Origin: Spirometra erinaceieuropaei
Taxonomy: Eukaryota; Platyhelminthes; Cestoda; Diphyllobothriidea; Diphyllobothriidae
Direction: 5' to 3'
Length of the DNA: 64,000 nucleotides
Assembly (NCBI GenBank): GCA_902702965.1
Contig: CACRXP010000612.1
Span: forward strand, 203,149 to 267,148
In this document: one piece after another, positions 1 through 11,453 of the stretch
Numbering within the stretch: position 1 is the stretch's first letter
Layout of the letters: every line of letters begins with the position of its first letter
The notes under the pieces: model-generated
Databases searched by the model: none
What the model was told of the DNA's origin: nothing
Seen by the model: the letters and a program-made list of their open reading frames with translations, nothing else
Made by a program: the position numbers and the translations under genes

Positions 1-1264
1 ATCACTTTAGATAACATAATTGGCGACAAACAAAGACAGCAAGACGGGAGGTATTGCAAGAGACTCTAGGTTTCGGAATCTTATTGCTCGCCTGAGCGGT
101 CAGTGTACAACCTTTTCTCATTTCCTACCAAAATCTAAAACTAAGCAAAAGGGTCAGGTGATTATAAACAAGTAAGTTCTTGCAGATTATACAGCAGCGC
201 ATATAAATCAATCTCGACGGTGCTGCCTCAGTTTCCTGACGCGGTGCATTCATAACCTACGCAGCCGCTCATCTTATAACTAGCAAACATTAATTGGCAA
301 TCTTTGTCAAAAAGCAGGGATACTTAAGTACGTTGTTTGTACTCTTATGTCAGTGGTATTCCGAATGATTACTGCACATCTGGAAGTCAACCTTCGATTC
401 TGATGGTCAGTAGGCAACGCCTTCCTCACTGCAAAAACGTGTTTGCGTCATTGCAGCTAAGATCGGGGTCCTTAGTTAAAATGGACCTGAAAATTGCCAG
501 TCATCGTCCACAGACGACTGGCAGTCAGCTCTTAATGAGCCACGTATTATTGATGAACAAGGCAGATAGTACACTGTGATGAGTAATTCAGACTTCTCTG
601 ATTCTCAGAAGCTAGCGAAAATAGGGACTACACCAGACGGGTTTAGTCCTCTCCCCGAAAACTTTACTACGCACTAGGGTTTTGTTTTATTTGAATTGCA
701 CTCAAAGACTGTTTCGAACTACGCATAACAGTGACGATTGCCGCATTTTTGATTCAGACCGTACCGACATAGAAACCTCGTTGAAAGCCCGAGAAACAGC
801 CTGTCAAAGTAAATCCTTTCCGCGCATGGAGGATTTCTTGGGATATTTTGATTCTCAAAACTGCCCGATGAGAACTGTAATGGTCAATTTTCCTTGGCAT
901 TGACAATATAATCCGACCAAATCCCCTCAGCATACAAGCGAATCTTATAGTCAGATAGCCTCTTTGAATAAGCGCAGTTTGGTTTCATCCGTCACATATA
1001 CGAACTGAAAAAAATGCGAACTGATCAAAGTGTCATGAAAAATGTATTAAAATATTTTTAACAAACAAGTGGGAAATTCTGCACTGTCTCCATGGACATG
1101 AGATAAAGAAAAGATAGTTACGATATTGCGTATCCTAGACAGACGATTAGGAGCCACGCTTAGGTCTTTTCAGTCGAATGACTGGCACTTTTTATATAAG
1201 TTTGATACCTACAGTTAGCGAAGTAGGTATACAAAATATAATTAAATAACATAAGTCTGTAAAT
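1..1264. other. No gene recognised
   Basis: AT-rich sequence with short scattered ORFs (at most 80 codons) that show no recognisable domain, no codon regularity and no paired splice-site pattern that I can support. I see no repeat family here that recurs elsewhere in the window. Confidence 0.6.
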
Positions 1265-1345
1265 GAAGGTGGGCTCACTGAAACAGGTTTGTCTACGTTC
1301 TGACGTACCGACTAGCTCGGTCGGCTTCCTACTTTCGAAGCTTTA
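1265..1345 (-). repeat. Fossil 3' end of Penelope-like element, lineage A
   Basis: This stretch aligns by eye with the 3' ends of the two lineage-A Penelope-like copies at 4506 and 56684. It shares the block reading ggctc..gaacaggttt, then ctgacgt, then agctcggtcggct, then a cgaag/caaag block. The order and spacing of these blocks are kept, but substitutions are many and no coding part survives. The orientation matches the two better copies, so the element body would have lain at higher coordinates. It is best read as a very old 5'-truncated insertion. An alignment of the three segments would settle it. Confidence 0.5.
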
Positions 1346-3250
1346 AATGTACGTAATTTTCTAAGATAATGGGACAGTAAGAAAAAAAGGGATCAGTGTG
1401 AGGCCGAAAAGCGCAACGCACTACTTGCAATTTCTAATCTTTGATAACCATAATAAGACGTTTTTACATTTTCGCATGTAAATCTGTATGAAAAATTACG
1501 GACATGTCGAAAACATCAGTTAATACAGCTCAGTGGCATATCAGTAGTAGTGCTTTTTGAGAGACGTCTTGTTGCAGGGATCGTTTTGTAAATAACATCC
1601 ACATACCATTATTTAACTACGACCGGCATGTGCGCAAGTGGTAATTAGAGAGCATTTTGTCTGAATGGTGACCGGTAGTAAAAATAAGTCAGCGTTTGGT
1701 TAAACTTTTATTAGAAGGGACATATACAACTGGATTAGCCAGCCATCTTTGTGTAATGTTCAGTAGTGTGATTTCTTGATCTCCAAAAAATAAACCTTTC
1801 TGTTTCTTTTAAACTGCAGCCTTTTTACGATGAAGTTAATCAATCAACAAGGCTGTCACGTTATATGTCGCCAGGAAGATAATTTAGGAGTTGTTGCTCG
1901 TGATAAGGAAAGAGCTTCTATGCTTAATCTGTCAAAATATGAAGATATTTGTCATATGGAAACAAAGGAAGACACTCACGATCAAACTTAAGCGGAAATT
2001 ATCTTTAGATATTTTTGTATGACTAGGCGTTTGCAAGTGCTGAATGCGGTTAGGCTAAGCCCTACCGTTCTGATCAAACTTTTTATGCAGAACACTATGA
2101 AAAGAAGGAACCCCAATCAGCAAAGAGTGTTTCCTTAGCTCAGCAGAATTAAAACAAGGTCCAGTAAAAATATTTTTGTTAAAAGTAAAAACAGAGAACG
2201 ACTGCGATATAAAAATATTTGTTATTTAAAATGCTAACTAGGGAAGCAAGAATTCACACTGAGCAGAATTCAAACAATGAAAATATTCTTTGCGCGCATA
2301 ATAGGCAAAAAGCAAAAACTGGTTTTCTGTCCCTTACAAGCAAAGTGAGGAAAATGAGTGATGAATGAAAACGACGGTAAACCAATCAAATTGTCAAACA
2401 AACATAATATGACTTATGGAAACGTGTTTATACCCATGGCGGTGGTAGAAATTTTAATTTTCACAACACGCACCTATTATCTGTTTGAGCGTGAAGAAAA
2501 AGATTTACATTATTTTTAACCAGAAAATCTCAAGTTATATTAATTGCCACAAATTTAGCTGTGCGCCTATTAGTGTTTTTTTTTAACAAAACTTCGCCAA
2601 TCCTATTAACCGTAAGCTAGTAAAACTGTCATCACGGGTTTGGGAATGATTACAACACATCGTATTTGAATAAAAGCACTATATTTAAGGACAGAAATGT
2701 CAATTTCTCCTTGCGAATTCTAGATCTTGAAGTCCGTCAACTACATAAATCGCTAGATACTACTAGTTTCAGTAGCATTACTCTGTAGGAAAGATAAGGG
2801 AATCTAAGATTGCACTAAAGGCGTCACTGACAGGAAAAAATGTGTTTTTCTAGACATAAATGCACAGTACGTAACCTAATGCATGGACCATTATGACAGA
2901 AACTCATATGACAATTTTCGGAAGCCTTAAATATTGCGTGTTGTATTTAGATTTTCAAGCTCATTCAATTAATGCTCTGTTATGTGCAGTGGACTTGTGC
3001 ACGAAATATATACCAGATAAACTGCTTATAAATGTGAGGTCAAATGGGCTCGACATAAATTTGATCAGATTTCCGCGCTCATCTCTGCTACAGAGTTTGA
3101 TTTCGCATCTGAGATTACTCTCGAGAGTCTTATTTGTCACAGCTTGCCACGCTTGAAAATCGATTATTTTGTTGATGAAAACAAGGGAGGTTAGTTTGCC
3201 AAAATAAAAATTATTTTGGACAGATCATACTTCGTAACCACACCTGTAAG
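1346..3250. other. No gene recognised
   Basis: AT-rich, with no supported gene. A short segment around 2865-2940 (gtaacctaat then atgacaattttcgga) resembles 46150-46205, so a low-copy dispersed repeat may be present. I cannot define its limits. Confidence 0.5.
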
Positions 3251-3251
3251 G

Positions 3252-3381
3252 TGTTGGGGTTAGGGGTCAGGAGTTGAAGCAATGGATAAGGGTTAGGGAG
3301 TATCGTTAGGATTTAGGGTTATGTTAGGGTTAGAAATTAGGGTGAGGGCTTAGAGTCTAAGGTTTGTGTTAAGGGTTATGT
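3252..3381 (+). repeat. Degenerate TTAGGG-like tract
   Basis: About 130 bp of G/T-biased sequence contains many GTTAGG, TTAGGG and AGGGTTA words separated by variants such as gttaggattta and attagggtgagg. Flatworm telomeres use the TTAGGG repeat, so this could be an old interstitial telomeric insertion. It could equally be a diverged GGGTTA microsatellite. The surrounding DNA is ordinary on both sides, so this is not a chromosome end. Confidence 0.7.
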
Positions 3382-4505
3382 GTCTATCGCTGGAAGCATT
3401 GCAAATTACGTTCCGACCGTGATTCTAGAAAACTGGATCTTTTATCGATTTTTACACGTCAGAGAGTCAAATCCGTACGATTTTGTGTTTTAAGCAAAAC
3501 AATAATGCCTATGGGCAATCCTTTGTGTGGATGGACCTAAAGTGTTTTGCTATTTGGAAAATGCTTCGGGAACATCTAGATGACTACAATAGAATAGATT
3601 TTTCTATTTTCTAATGGACGCCACTTTTCGCGCAGTCTACTTTCTGCATATAGTAGCAAAGTATTTTTACTTTCAGTAAAATATTGTATTTATGTTGTCA
3701 TTCTACTTTGTATTGAGAATCGCAGCGCAAATAAAGCCATTATGAAAAAAAGTGTATGTTCTCACGTTTGCGATAGTATAATACCAGTAATCTTTAACAA
3801 CCTGAAACAAACAGGTATAGCTGTTAATTTTTATCGTCTTTGCCGTTAGAAAATTTAAAACACATTGACGTATGTCAAAAGAATCCAGAACTAGAGCACC
3901 CCTTAGTAATTTACTTATTAGACAAGGCTTTTGAATTGACCGAAATAATATTCGTTACTACTTTTTCTTGTGGACGCTTATTTACTTCGATGGTGAGGTT
4001 TTGCGTTCGCGTGAGTCTCAGAATATGACGTAAACGATGTTTTTCTGTGAAAATTAACGCCCACGCACTGACTAGTCCGGTGATAACCTTAAAAAATGCC
4101 TTATTCTGCGGCATATCAGAGAACAAATATAGAATCTATCTTTTCCTTAATTGAATAAAGACAATGAAGTGTAGAGCAATATTCTAAGTTTGATCTGAAA
4201 ACAAAGAGTTTCGAAAAAGAAAGAGTGCAGACTTATTTTCCAGAACAATAGTATGTTTGTGTATAAGTCCGCCAAATTTACTTTAATAGATAAATCAGTA
4301 AACTCCATATCGACAAGTACCCCTAAAAAGACGTTTGCCCCTTGACATCTATATCGGTTGGAAAAAGCAAAATGTTAGCTTAAGTGAAACATGTTTTAAT
4401 TAGTGAAAAATAAAAACCTGACGAACTTTCGAAAAATAAGTTGAAATCTGGACTTTATTTTGTCATACTTAATCAGTTTATTGCATGGACAGATTTTGTA
4501 TGTTA
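3382..4505. other. No gene recognised
   Basis: AT-rich sequence without a supported gene. Short ORFs lie on both strands at 3840-4126 and overlap each other, which is typical of chance. Confidence 0.55.
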
Positions 4506-4547
4506 GAAGAAGAAAATTGGCTCTCCGGAACAGGTTTATTTAACTGC

Positions 4548-4584
4548 TGACGTTTCAAAGAGCTGGGTCGGCTCTTCATTGTCA
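4548..4584 (-). other. Hammerhead-like stem-loop at Penelope 3' end (lineage A, copy 1)
   Basis: On the minus strand the sequence reads TGACAATGA, then AAGAGC, loop, GCTCTT, then TGAAACGTCA. The outer TGAC pairs with GTCA and the inner AAGAGC with GCTCTT. An internal loop of ATGA facing GAAAC recalls the CUGANGA/GAAA core of hammerhead ribozymes. The conserved first C of the core is missing here, so catalysis is doubtful. Confidence 0.4.
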
Positions 4585-4973
4585 AAGCGTAAACTGCACC
4601 TAATCGATCAGAAATTTAGTTTAAAGTGGCAAGTTGTGTTGGCCGGCCTCATGCTGATCGATTTTTTTCTCTCTCCACACGCTGCGTCGGCCTCTTAGGA
4701 AATGGTTGACGGGCGTTTTTGCCTGTGCGCCTTATAAGTCACCACTCCGTCGAGGGGAGCTGATTGGACTTTAGTCGGGCGATCGGTCTGGCGGTTCTTG
4801 TTCTTCCTCACCGAGTAAGCTCAGCGTCGGGCTATCTCCGTGCGGTCTTCTTAAGTCCGGTGTGTTTGTTTGGTCCTGAGCTCTACGGTTGTGATGACGT
4901 AGGACTTTGTAAGCTGCAGGAAGGTCCAGATGCCTGTTGATAGAGTGGGCATCGGAGAACCACGCTTCGAGAG

Positions 4974-5447
4974 TTAGCCGTTCTGTTTTGTGTTGCCTCG
5001 GCCTAAGATGGTAGCCCTCTGGAGGTCAAAAGTATGCCCCGTTTCTCCAACGTGAGTTGCTAGTTGAGAGTTAGGGTCTAACCTCCGAGTGGCCGATTTG
5101 TGTACTTGTAGGCGAGTTTGCAATTTCAGCCCAGTTTCGCCCACATAGTTGCAGTCGCCCTCATTGCAATTTATTTTGTAGATGACTGCTGAGGTTTCAG
5201 CGGGTGGCAATGGGTCTTTAGGTTGCATCAGGCGACGTCGAATTGTTGCTTGTGGTCGATGGGCTATGCCTACTCTGGTGGGTTGTAACAGTCGCGAGAC
5301 CGCTTCAGAGACCCCTTTAACGTAAGGAATGGCCCTCCAGACTTCGGGTTGCTGCTCATTTGGCCGTTGTTCCCGGATCTCTAAACTTTTCCAATCTGAA
5401 CAGATTTTGTATGTGCCTAAAACTGAAATATACATAATTGCAACCAT
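4974..5447 (-). pseudogene. GIY-YIG endonuclease domain of Penelope-like element
   Basis: A 157-codon open frame. The last two thirds match the GIY-YIG endonuclease that Penelope-like elements carry after the reverse transcriptase and use to nick target DNA. The 'GIY' strand is VIYKINC, about residues 87-93. A Cys-rich turn follows (CNEGDC). The 'YIG' strand is NYVGETG, then LKLQTRLQVHKSA carrying the expected Arg and His. Further on are QLATHVGETGHTFD and an ILGRG block. The first 80 residues are linker. The true element protein continued upstream into the RT, so the listed start is not a real translation start. The domain has no stop codon, but without an RT it cannot support movement. The family call is firm; activity is unlikely. 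Confidence 0.8.
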
Positions 5448-8400
5448 TTTTTGACGTTCATAATTCTGTCAATTTTTTTAAAAAACGGCATTTCCAAAAC
5501 AGCGCAATATCACCTTTTAACTTTTCAAATTCCCTCATTCGATTTTTTATTAAAAAAACATGGGATTCATGCATTGCCTTCTGTTGGCCAGGAATTAACA
5601 GAAAAGTAACCTGCTGTATATTCGGAGTAATGCATGTTTTAGTTTAGCCAATATTTCGTTCAGTAGATAAGAAGCTGCATCTGACTTCTGCCAAAAATTA
5701 TGCCATTGTCTTTATGTAATCAAAACGCGTTTAGTAAAAAAAGATTACCCTCAAAGAATTTATAAAAATACAACGGAAATTAATTAAACAGTATTTACCA
5801 GCAGTCCCACAAATCTGCGCTTTAAATAATTACTCAAATAGACACAACAAGAACATTTCGTCACCGAAAGGTAGCCTAAATGCATATCCGTCATATGCGG
5901 TCCCTCTTGGGTTGCCCTGGCAATTTCTCCGTCTCCTGATATACGCTGTGCCCTTTTTGCTTTCCGCTATTCTTTTTACTATGTGTTGTTTAAGTTACTC
6001 CTGGGGTGAATGCACTTGACAATTAACTTACCATTCTGCATCACTTATACCGTGATATATGTCCCAAACTCATCATTCGTGCTATTTATTTAGGCGTAGA
6101 TGCCAATATGTTGTTAAGACATTTTGGAATCTATAATGTCAGCTATTTACACCAAAAATGATTTAACGTTAGAGAGAGAGAGCTCCCAATCGAAACAATT
6201 ACTCACTTCTTATTCGTACACGTTTAAAAAGGCTAAATATTGAGTTCTGAAACCTAAAACAGAAGACAAATAAAAAAACCTACTTATTTCCTTGTTTATA
6301 TAACACGCCTTTTAGGCATCAGCATTTAGACTGCATTGATAAGGCATATGTTTCTTTGAAATCTAAGTCGTTTTGGAATGTGCAACTTACCGTAGGTAAT
6401 ATTGACATGTTTTTATGTCTTGACTTTAGAGTGTGCAAACTAAAATAAAGAGGGAGTGCACAATTGCCGTCACAAGCTGAAAAAAAATAAACTTTTCCCA
6501 AACTAGTAGGAGTAAGCAGCAAACGTTAAGCACCGCTTCTCCTGCAATGACAAAATTCGCCTTCTTTATGCGAATCGTAATTTAAAATTTCGCTTCAATA
6601 ATCACCATTAACTTCAACAGCCGCTCTAAGTACCCATCACTTGGTGCTCCATAAAAATGTCTGCATGAATAATAGCTTCCTGCTGTTAGTTTTCGCCTAA
6701 ACTGCAACGTGGCGTGGAATACCTTATGGTGTTGGCCGGTTAAAGAATACTTGGACTGTGGTTTGACCCCTTCTTATTGCAGAAAATGGGTTACAAACAA
6801 GATAATCCCAGAAAAACGCGCTTCTTAGTACGGAATTTTAAAAATAGTAAAAACACGGATGCGATGGAAAAATATTTGCAAATAGCAATTTAATTATATT
6901 TAAAAAAGGATAAAAGCAAGGTCATTAATCGAACAGCTAGACAACCAAAGTAGTTCACTACCTAGCTGGTTAGAATGAAAACGGTTTCATTTGATTATTT
7001 TTACAATAAAGAAAATCTTCCACCGCAAAATCATACGCTGGTCTCCGTTGTGTTTTCGTTTAATATAAACCTAGATATGTAGTCCAAACCAACATACTTA
7101 ACAAAATAGCAACCAAAGGCCACTGTTTTAGCAATTTATTTTAATAGGCTGTTTTGTTTTGAAAACACTGTTGACCACAACCTGTGTAAGTCATAAGTTT
7201 AATGAGTAAGTTGAAAAAAACAAAGTTTGTAGAGTACTTCCTACCACAACGTGGACTTCTCCAGTCAAAATGAACCCGACGATAATCGGAAATCACGTGG
7301 AGTGTTGATGATGACTGACAAATCTCTGTCAGCATCCAACTTCTTGGTATTCAACCCCACAAAATATTTATTTTTGCAGTGGCACCAATCCTAATCTGCA
7401 AAGGAATACTCCAGCATAAGCGGGAAACATAAGTATTACGCAATTCGTTTACATATCTCTACGAAAGTCTAGAAAATGTTGATCTCCTAGTTACTGACTT
7501 GCGACAAAGCTGAATTTGTTATTAAATCTTAAGCGATACACCCTTTAAGAACGAATCAATCCATTTTCCTACATAGTTTTGCTCAGGCGCCTCCATCACT
7601 TTCCTTTGTCATGTGTCAGGTGACTTATGTCTCCTTAAATACATCACGTGCTTTTGGTGACAGCACAGTACATTATGTCTTAAGGTTTTCCGAAAGCGTC
7701 ATCATACATTTACCAAGTTTCAGTGCCCTTGCTGGCTGTTCAGAAAACATTAGGTGTGCAATATATGCTTACCAAATCAAAGTCCCATGCATACGCAAAG
7801 TCTCTGCCTTTAAATGACTGTCGACAGTGAGCATGGTATTATTTACTTAAAGGTTAGAGCGGTAACTTTAATTTAAGCAATCGCAAATGTCCTTTGTATT
7901 AGAGGTTGTAAAAAATAAAATTACTTTGCCCATCTACGTTATTTTTGGCTTTATACGGAAGAGGGTTTTGCAAAAATATAGACTAAAATCTCTTTTCATT
8001 AACGTATCCATTGCTTCCGATATTATTATATTATTTGAAGTCGTTTCACGAACAAACAGGAGCTACGAAATGACTGTCATATGACTTTAAATAAATATGG
8101 CGTTGGACCAGCCGGCCAGAAAAGCTTATAAAAAGGAAAACTATGCAAATTAAAATACCAACTGCTGCTAGCACCGAAAATGTGGACGCATATGTGGTCA
8201 ATTTTGCAATTCAGAAGTTGCCCACAGGTAGAATTTTTTCCGAAAATAACGCAAGTAATTGCTTGCTACTTTCTCTACTAATCCTAACATAATTTGCTTA
8301 TTTATTCCTAGTGACAATGAACTAGGCAAGTCTTTCTTTGTTGATTTACTGACCGCTACTGCAAACACCCCCAGAAAGGGACATCCTTAACTGGTCTTTT

Positions 8401-10592
8401 GCTAGTATTATGAACTTTGTGACACCAATAAACGACGTTTACGTTTAACACGTTACGCAATCATGTCACGGAATTTCAAAGCCGCATCATGCTGCAACTC
8501 TTAACACGTTTGAAAATGCAGCAAATCCATGCCGGGCTACAAAACTAACGGCGCCTGTTCACAGATAAAATCCATAATCTTCATAAAACAGGGCGAGTAT
8601 TACCTTTTTACAGTAATATTTCTTCGCGATTACTCTCTTTTGGGCTAACGTATACTGTTAAGCAATATAATAAACGGCATTGGCACAATCTGACTGTATA
8701 GGGTGTTTGGGTCAATACGCATAAAATGGAGTCTCCGAGTTTTGCTTTATAAGTATTTATAAGACCCAGTATGGGACTTAACTTTGGTCCATTAAAAGTG
8801 CGGCCCTTATTGAGTGCACATGGGTATTGCTAGTAAAACCATCGATAAATCAAATGGTACATATCAGATTGCCGGGTGCTTTAAGGGCATAGAAGATTAA
8901 AAATCGTTAGAAGCACAAAATTGTAACGCGACTAGATGTTGTTAGACCTCATGTTCATTTTAGTTTTTAAATAATGTCAGCACACTTTTAAATGTTGGTT
9001 AATTTTCGGCAGGCTCGGGAAGATAAATATCAATGAAAATAACTAAATGCATACATATATGCCTATATGTTGTAAACTGTAGAATCAAAGTCATTACCAC
9101 GCATAATGAACTACTTTATCCTGTAATATATTCCGCACCTTATCATCGATCTGCTCAAGACAAAGAAAATTCTACATTGGGTATCCCGCACGAAGAATGA
9201 CCAACCTTTTGAAACTTCTTGACTACATATATGCATAACGATGTACATTTTAACATTATATGTTAGAAACCCGAAAAATGGTATTTGAATGCTTAAAAAC
9301 ACTTTAACAATGGACTCTATATAGCTGTTTGTTTCTGCGTAGACAGATTTTCTAAACGATACGTTCATTCATTGTTGGCATAAACTGCGTCTGCCAATTC
9401 AGCTGCACTTATCGTTCAGTATTTGGGCATGTTACAGTTCAATAAAACGTCTTTTCTTAGGCGTCGCTTTTAGGGTTTAAAACTGAGAAATGTAAAAAAA
9501 CTGCTAAATATATTGAGGCAGCAGAGAGTTACTTTTGAATTATTTCAGGCCGGGTATGTATTATTACTAACTAGACAATTTCACGTTCGCACTGTATTTG
9601 TCTATGGTGTCTGTCGCTTTATGATGGTACTCTGAAGAGTCTTCAATGATGCAAATATTACTGCATTTTAGGCATCCAGGAGTGTAGCGCAATCATAAAA
9701 ATAGCAATCATAAAATAGCAGGAGCACTGATAAAACTTCAGCAAAACCACCGGGATGCCAAAGCCATATTAATTCCTATTACTCGTAACATCTCACGAGT
9801 TACATATTCTGAATACCGCCAAATCCGTACGTGCTATTAACACAACTCTCTGCATAAGGCTAGAAAGTGAGAACGATTTCTCAGGACTAAGTGATTGGCT
9901 AGAGAGTTGCATTTAAATCTGAGCATTCGGGTGTTATCTGATTGGTCGAGCAGAGCAGTAGAAAGTTATTAACATAAAGTGCGAATTTAAACCTGAAAAA
10001 TTTTGATGGTTGTTGCTGCAGTAGGCGGGCAGGTGGACGACTTTTTTTAAAATGTCAAAATGCAAATTAACTTAATTTCCGTTGTTATTAAAACTCTACG
10101 TTTTCTCTTTTGAATTTGAATTAAAAAGAGGAATCCGGTTTAAAAACAACGGGTTTAAATTCGCATTTCTGCAAATGAAAGGTGTCATCCAGACGTTAAA
10201 CTGAAAAGGAATGCTTTTAGGAAATCCGACATGGTGCGTGTCCTAAATGAATACTATTCACAGGTGATTGCAGTGTATGGCGCAATCGAATGGCATCCGT
10301 CTGTAACCTGCATTGCTTTTTAAGTGTGCTCCCTAAGATAATCCTATATTTGGTGTCAATACAATCTGCTGAACAAAAAGCACACCTTGTGGGTAAACCA
10401 TGCACTATGCTACTTTATGATTTCTCAACATAAAGCAAAAAATCACGGTCCTCTTGAGCAATAAAGATTTTTAGACCAGGCATATAAAAATTGTAACTGA
10501 ATCAAAAACAGCGTTAAAAAGCTTTTTGAAATGATTCCTCATATGCCACTATTATATTCACTCATGAATTCTGTTCTACTCAAAGGCATATG
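5448..10592. other. No gene recognised (5.1 kb)
   Basis: Long AT-rich stretch. It holds only short ORFs (up to 85 codons) with no recognisable domain, a (AG)6 run at about 6172-6183, and several A/T homopolymers. I found no TIR, no RT motif and no tRNA-like fold. Confidence 0.5.
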
Positions 10593-11453
10593 CTGTAGAG
10601 GTGGTTACTCATAGAATGTTAAACAAAATAATCCATAATCCTTTGAGAATGGAGTTTCTAGTGAATCCCGGAATTTAAACTAGCGTTTTTTCGGCCGCCA
10701 GCGAAAAATATTCACCCTGGAACAAAAACAGCAAAAATGCTGAGCATTTGTCTCACTGATTTTTACCTGATCACAAATTCAATTTTATTTTCTAACAAAC
10801 GGGTGGACAATATTAGATGTTTTTTTATTGAGTGGGGAATTATGTCTTGTTTTGCCATCTATATCTGGCGGTAGGTTATTGTTAGGTTTAGCATAGTTAC
10901 TAATTGCCGAATAATTTTTGACTCGACCTGCCGTTAAACGTAGTTTTGAGGTTTCGGAACTACAATCTAAATATTTTCCGCACTCAGATAATCACACACT
11001 TTTACGGTTTTACGAATAAACCGCATAGGGCTCATAGAGATATTAGTAGTTTCGAGCCATGTTGCAAACTTTAGAAGCAACATACGTTTATGAACAAATA
11101 TCTCAATGTTTTGTAATAACGCCTAATAAGAACCATTTTAAAATCAAAATTCTACCTCTACTTGAGTAGAAAATGTGATTAAAACCTTATGTTCTTTCAG
11201 CAACAAAATAATGAATATTTACTATATGTTTTTTATAAAATAAATTTAAATTTATGCAAACATTAAAAAAAGTAAGAATCATATAAACTTAGCAATCATT
11301 TTAACGATTTTATTTTACCAGGCTGCCCAAAAATAATATTTTAGGTATAATCCGCATGATGATTAGTATAACAACATCATTTAAGTAACCTCTTCGAGTC
11401 AAATGTGCATTTTGGAATTTTAACTAATATTTCAAGAGCTAGCATATCTGCTG
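10593..11453. mobile_element. Long-TIR element, copy A (old, degenerate)
   Basis: A diverged member of the family best seen at 54434-55423. The left end (ctgtagaggtggttactcatagaatgtt) matches the family terminus CAGTAGGTGGGCTAACTCATG. The right end (ttaactaatatttcaagagctagcatatctgctg) is the inverted form. The centre carries the family core word gccgaataattttgac followed by cgacctgc and ggtttcggaactacaa. It has no coding capacity. Both flanking TA dinucleotides appear mutated. This is one of the most eroded copies in the window. Confidence 0.65.

Larger units (their letters stand above)
4506..5447 (-). mobile_element. Penelope-like retroelement, lineage A, copy 1 (5'-truncated)
   Basis: The 3' part of a Penelope-like element on the minus strand. 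From 4506 to about 5230 it is closely similar to 56684-57410. Both copies begin at the same agaagaaaa word, which marks the 3' end of the family. From high to low coordinate it contains the end of the RT-to-endonuclease linker, a GIY-YIG endonuclease domain, an untranslated tail of about 450 bp and a terminal stem-loop (4548-4584). All of the reverse transcriptase is missing, so it is a 5'-truncated, dead copy. Unlike copy 2 it keeps about 200 bp of linker upstream of the endonuclease. The upper limit is placed at the end of the ORF and may be slightly off. Confidence 0.8.

Noticed and set aside
3252..3381. True chromosome end
   Set aside because: The tract is degenerate, short and flanked by ordinary sequence on both sides.
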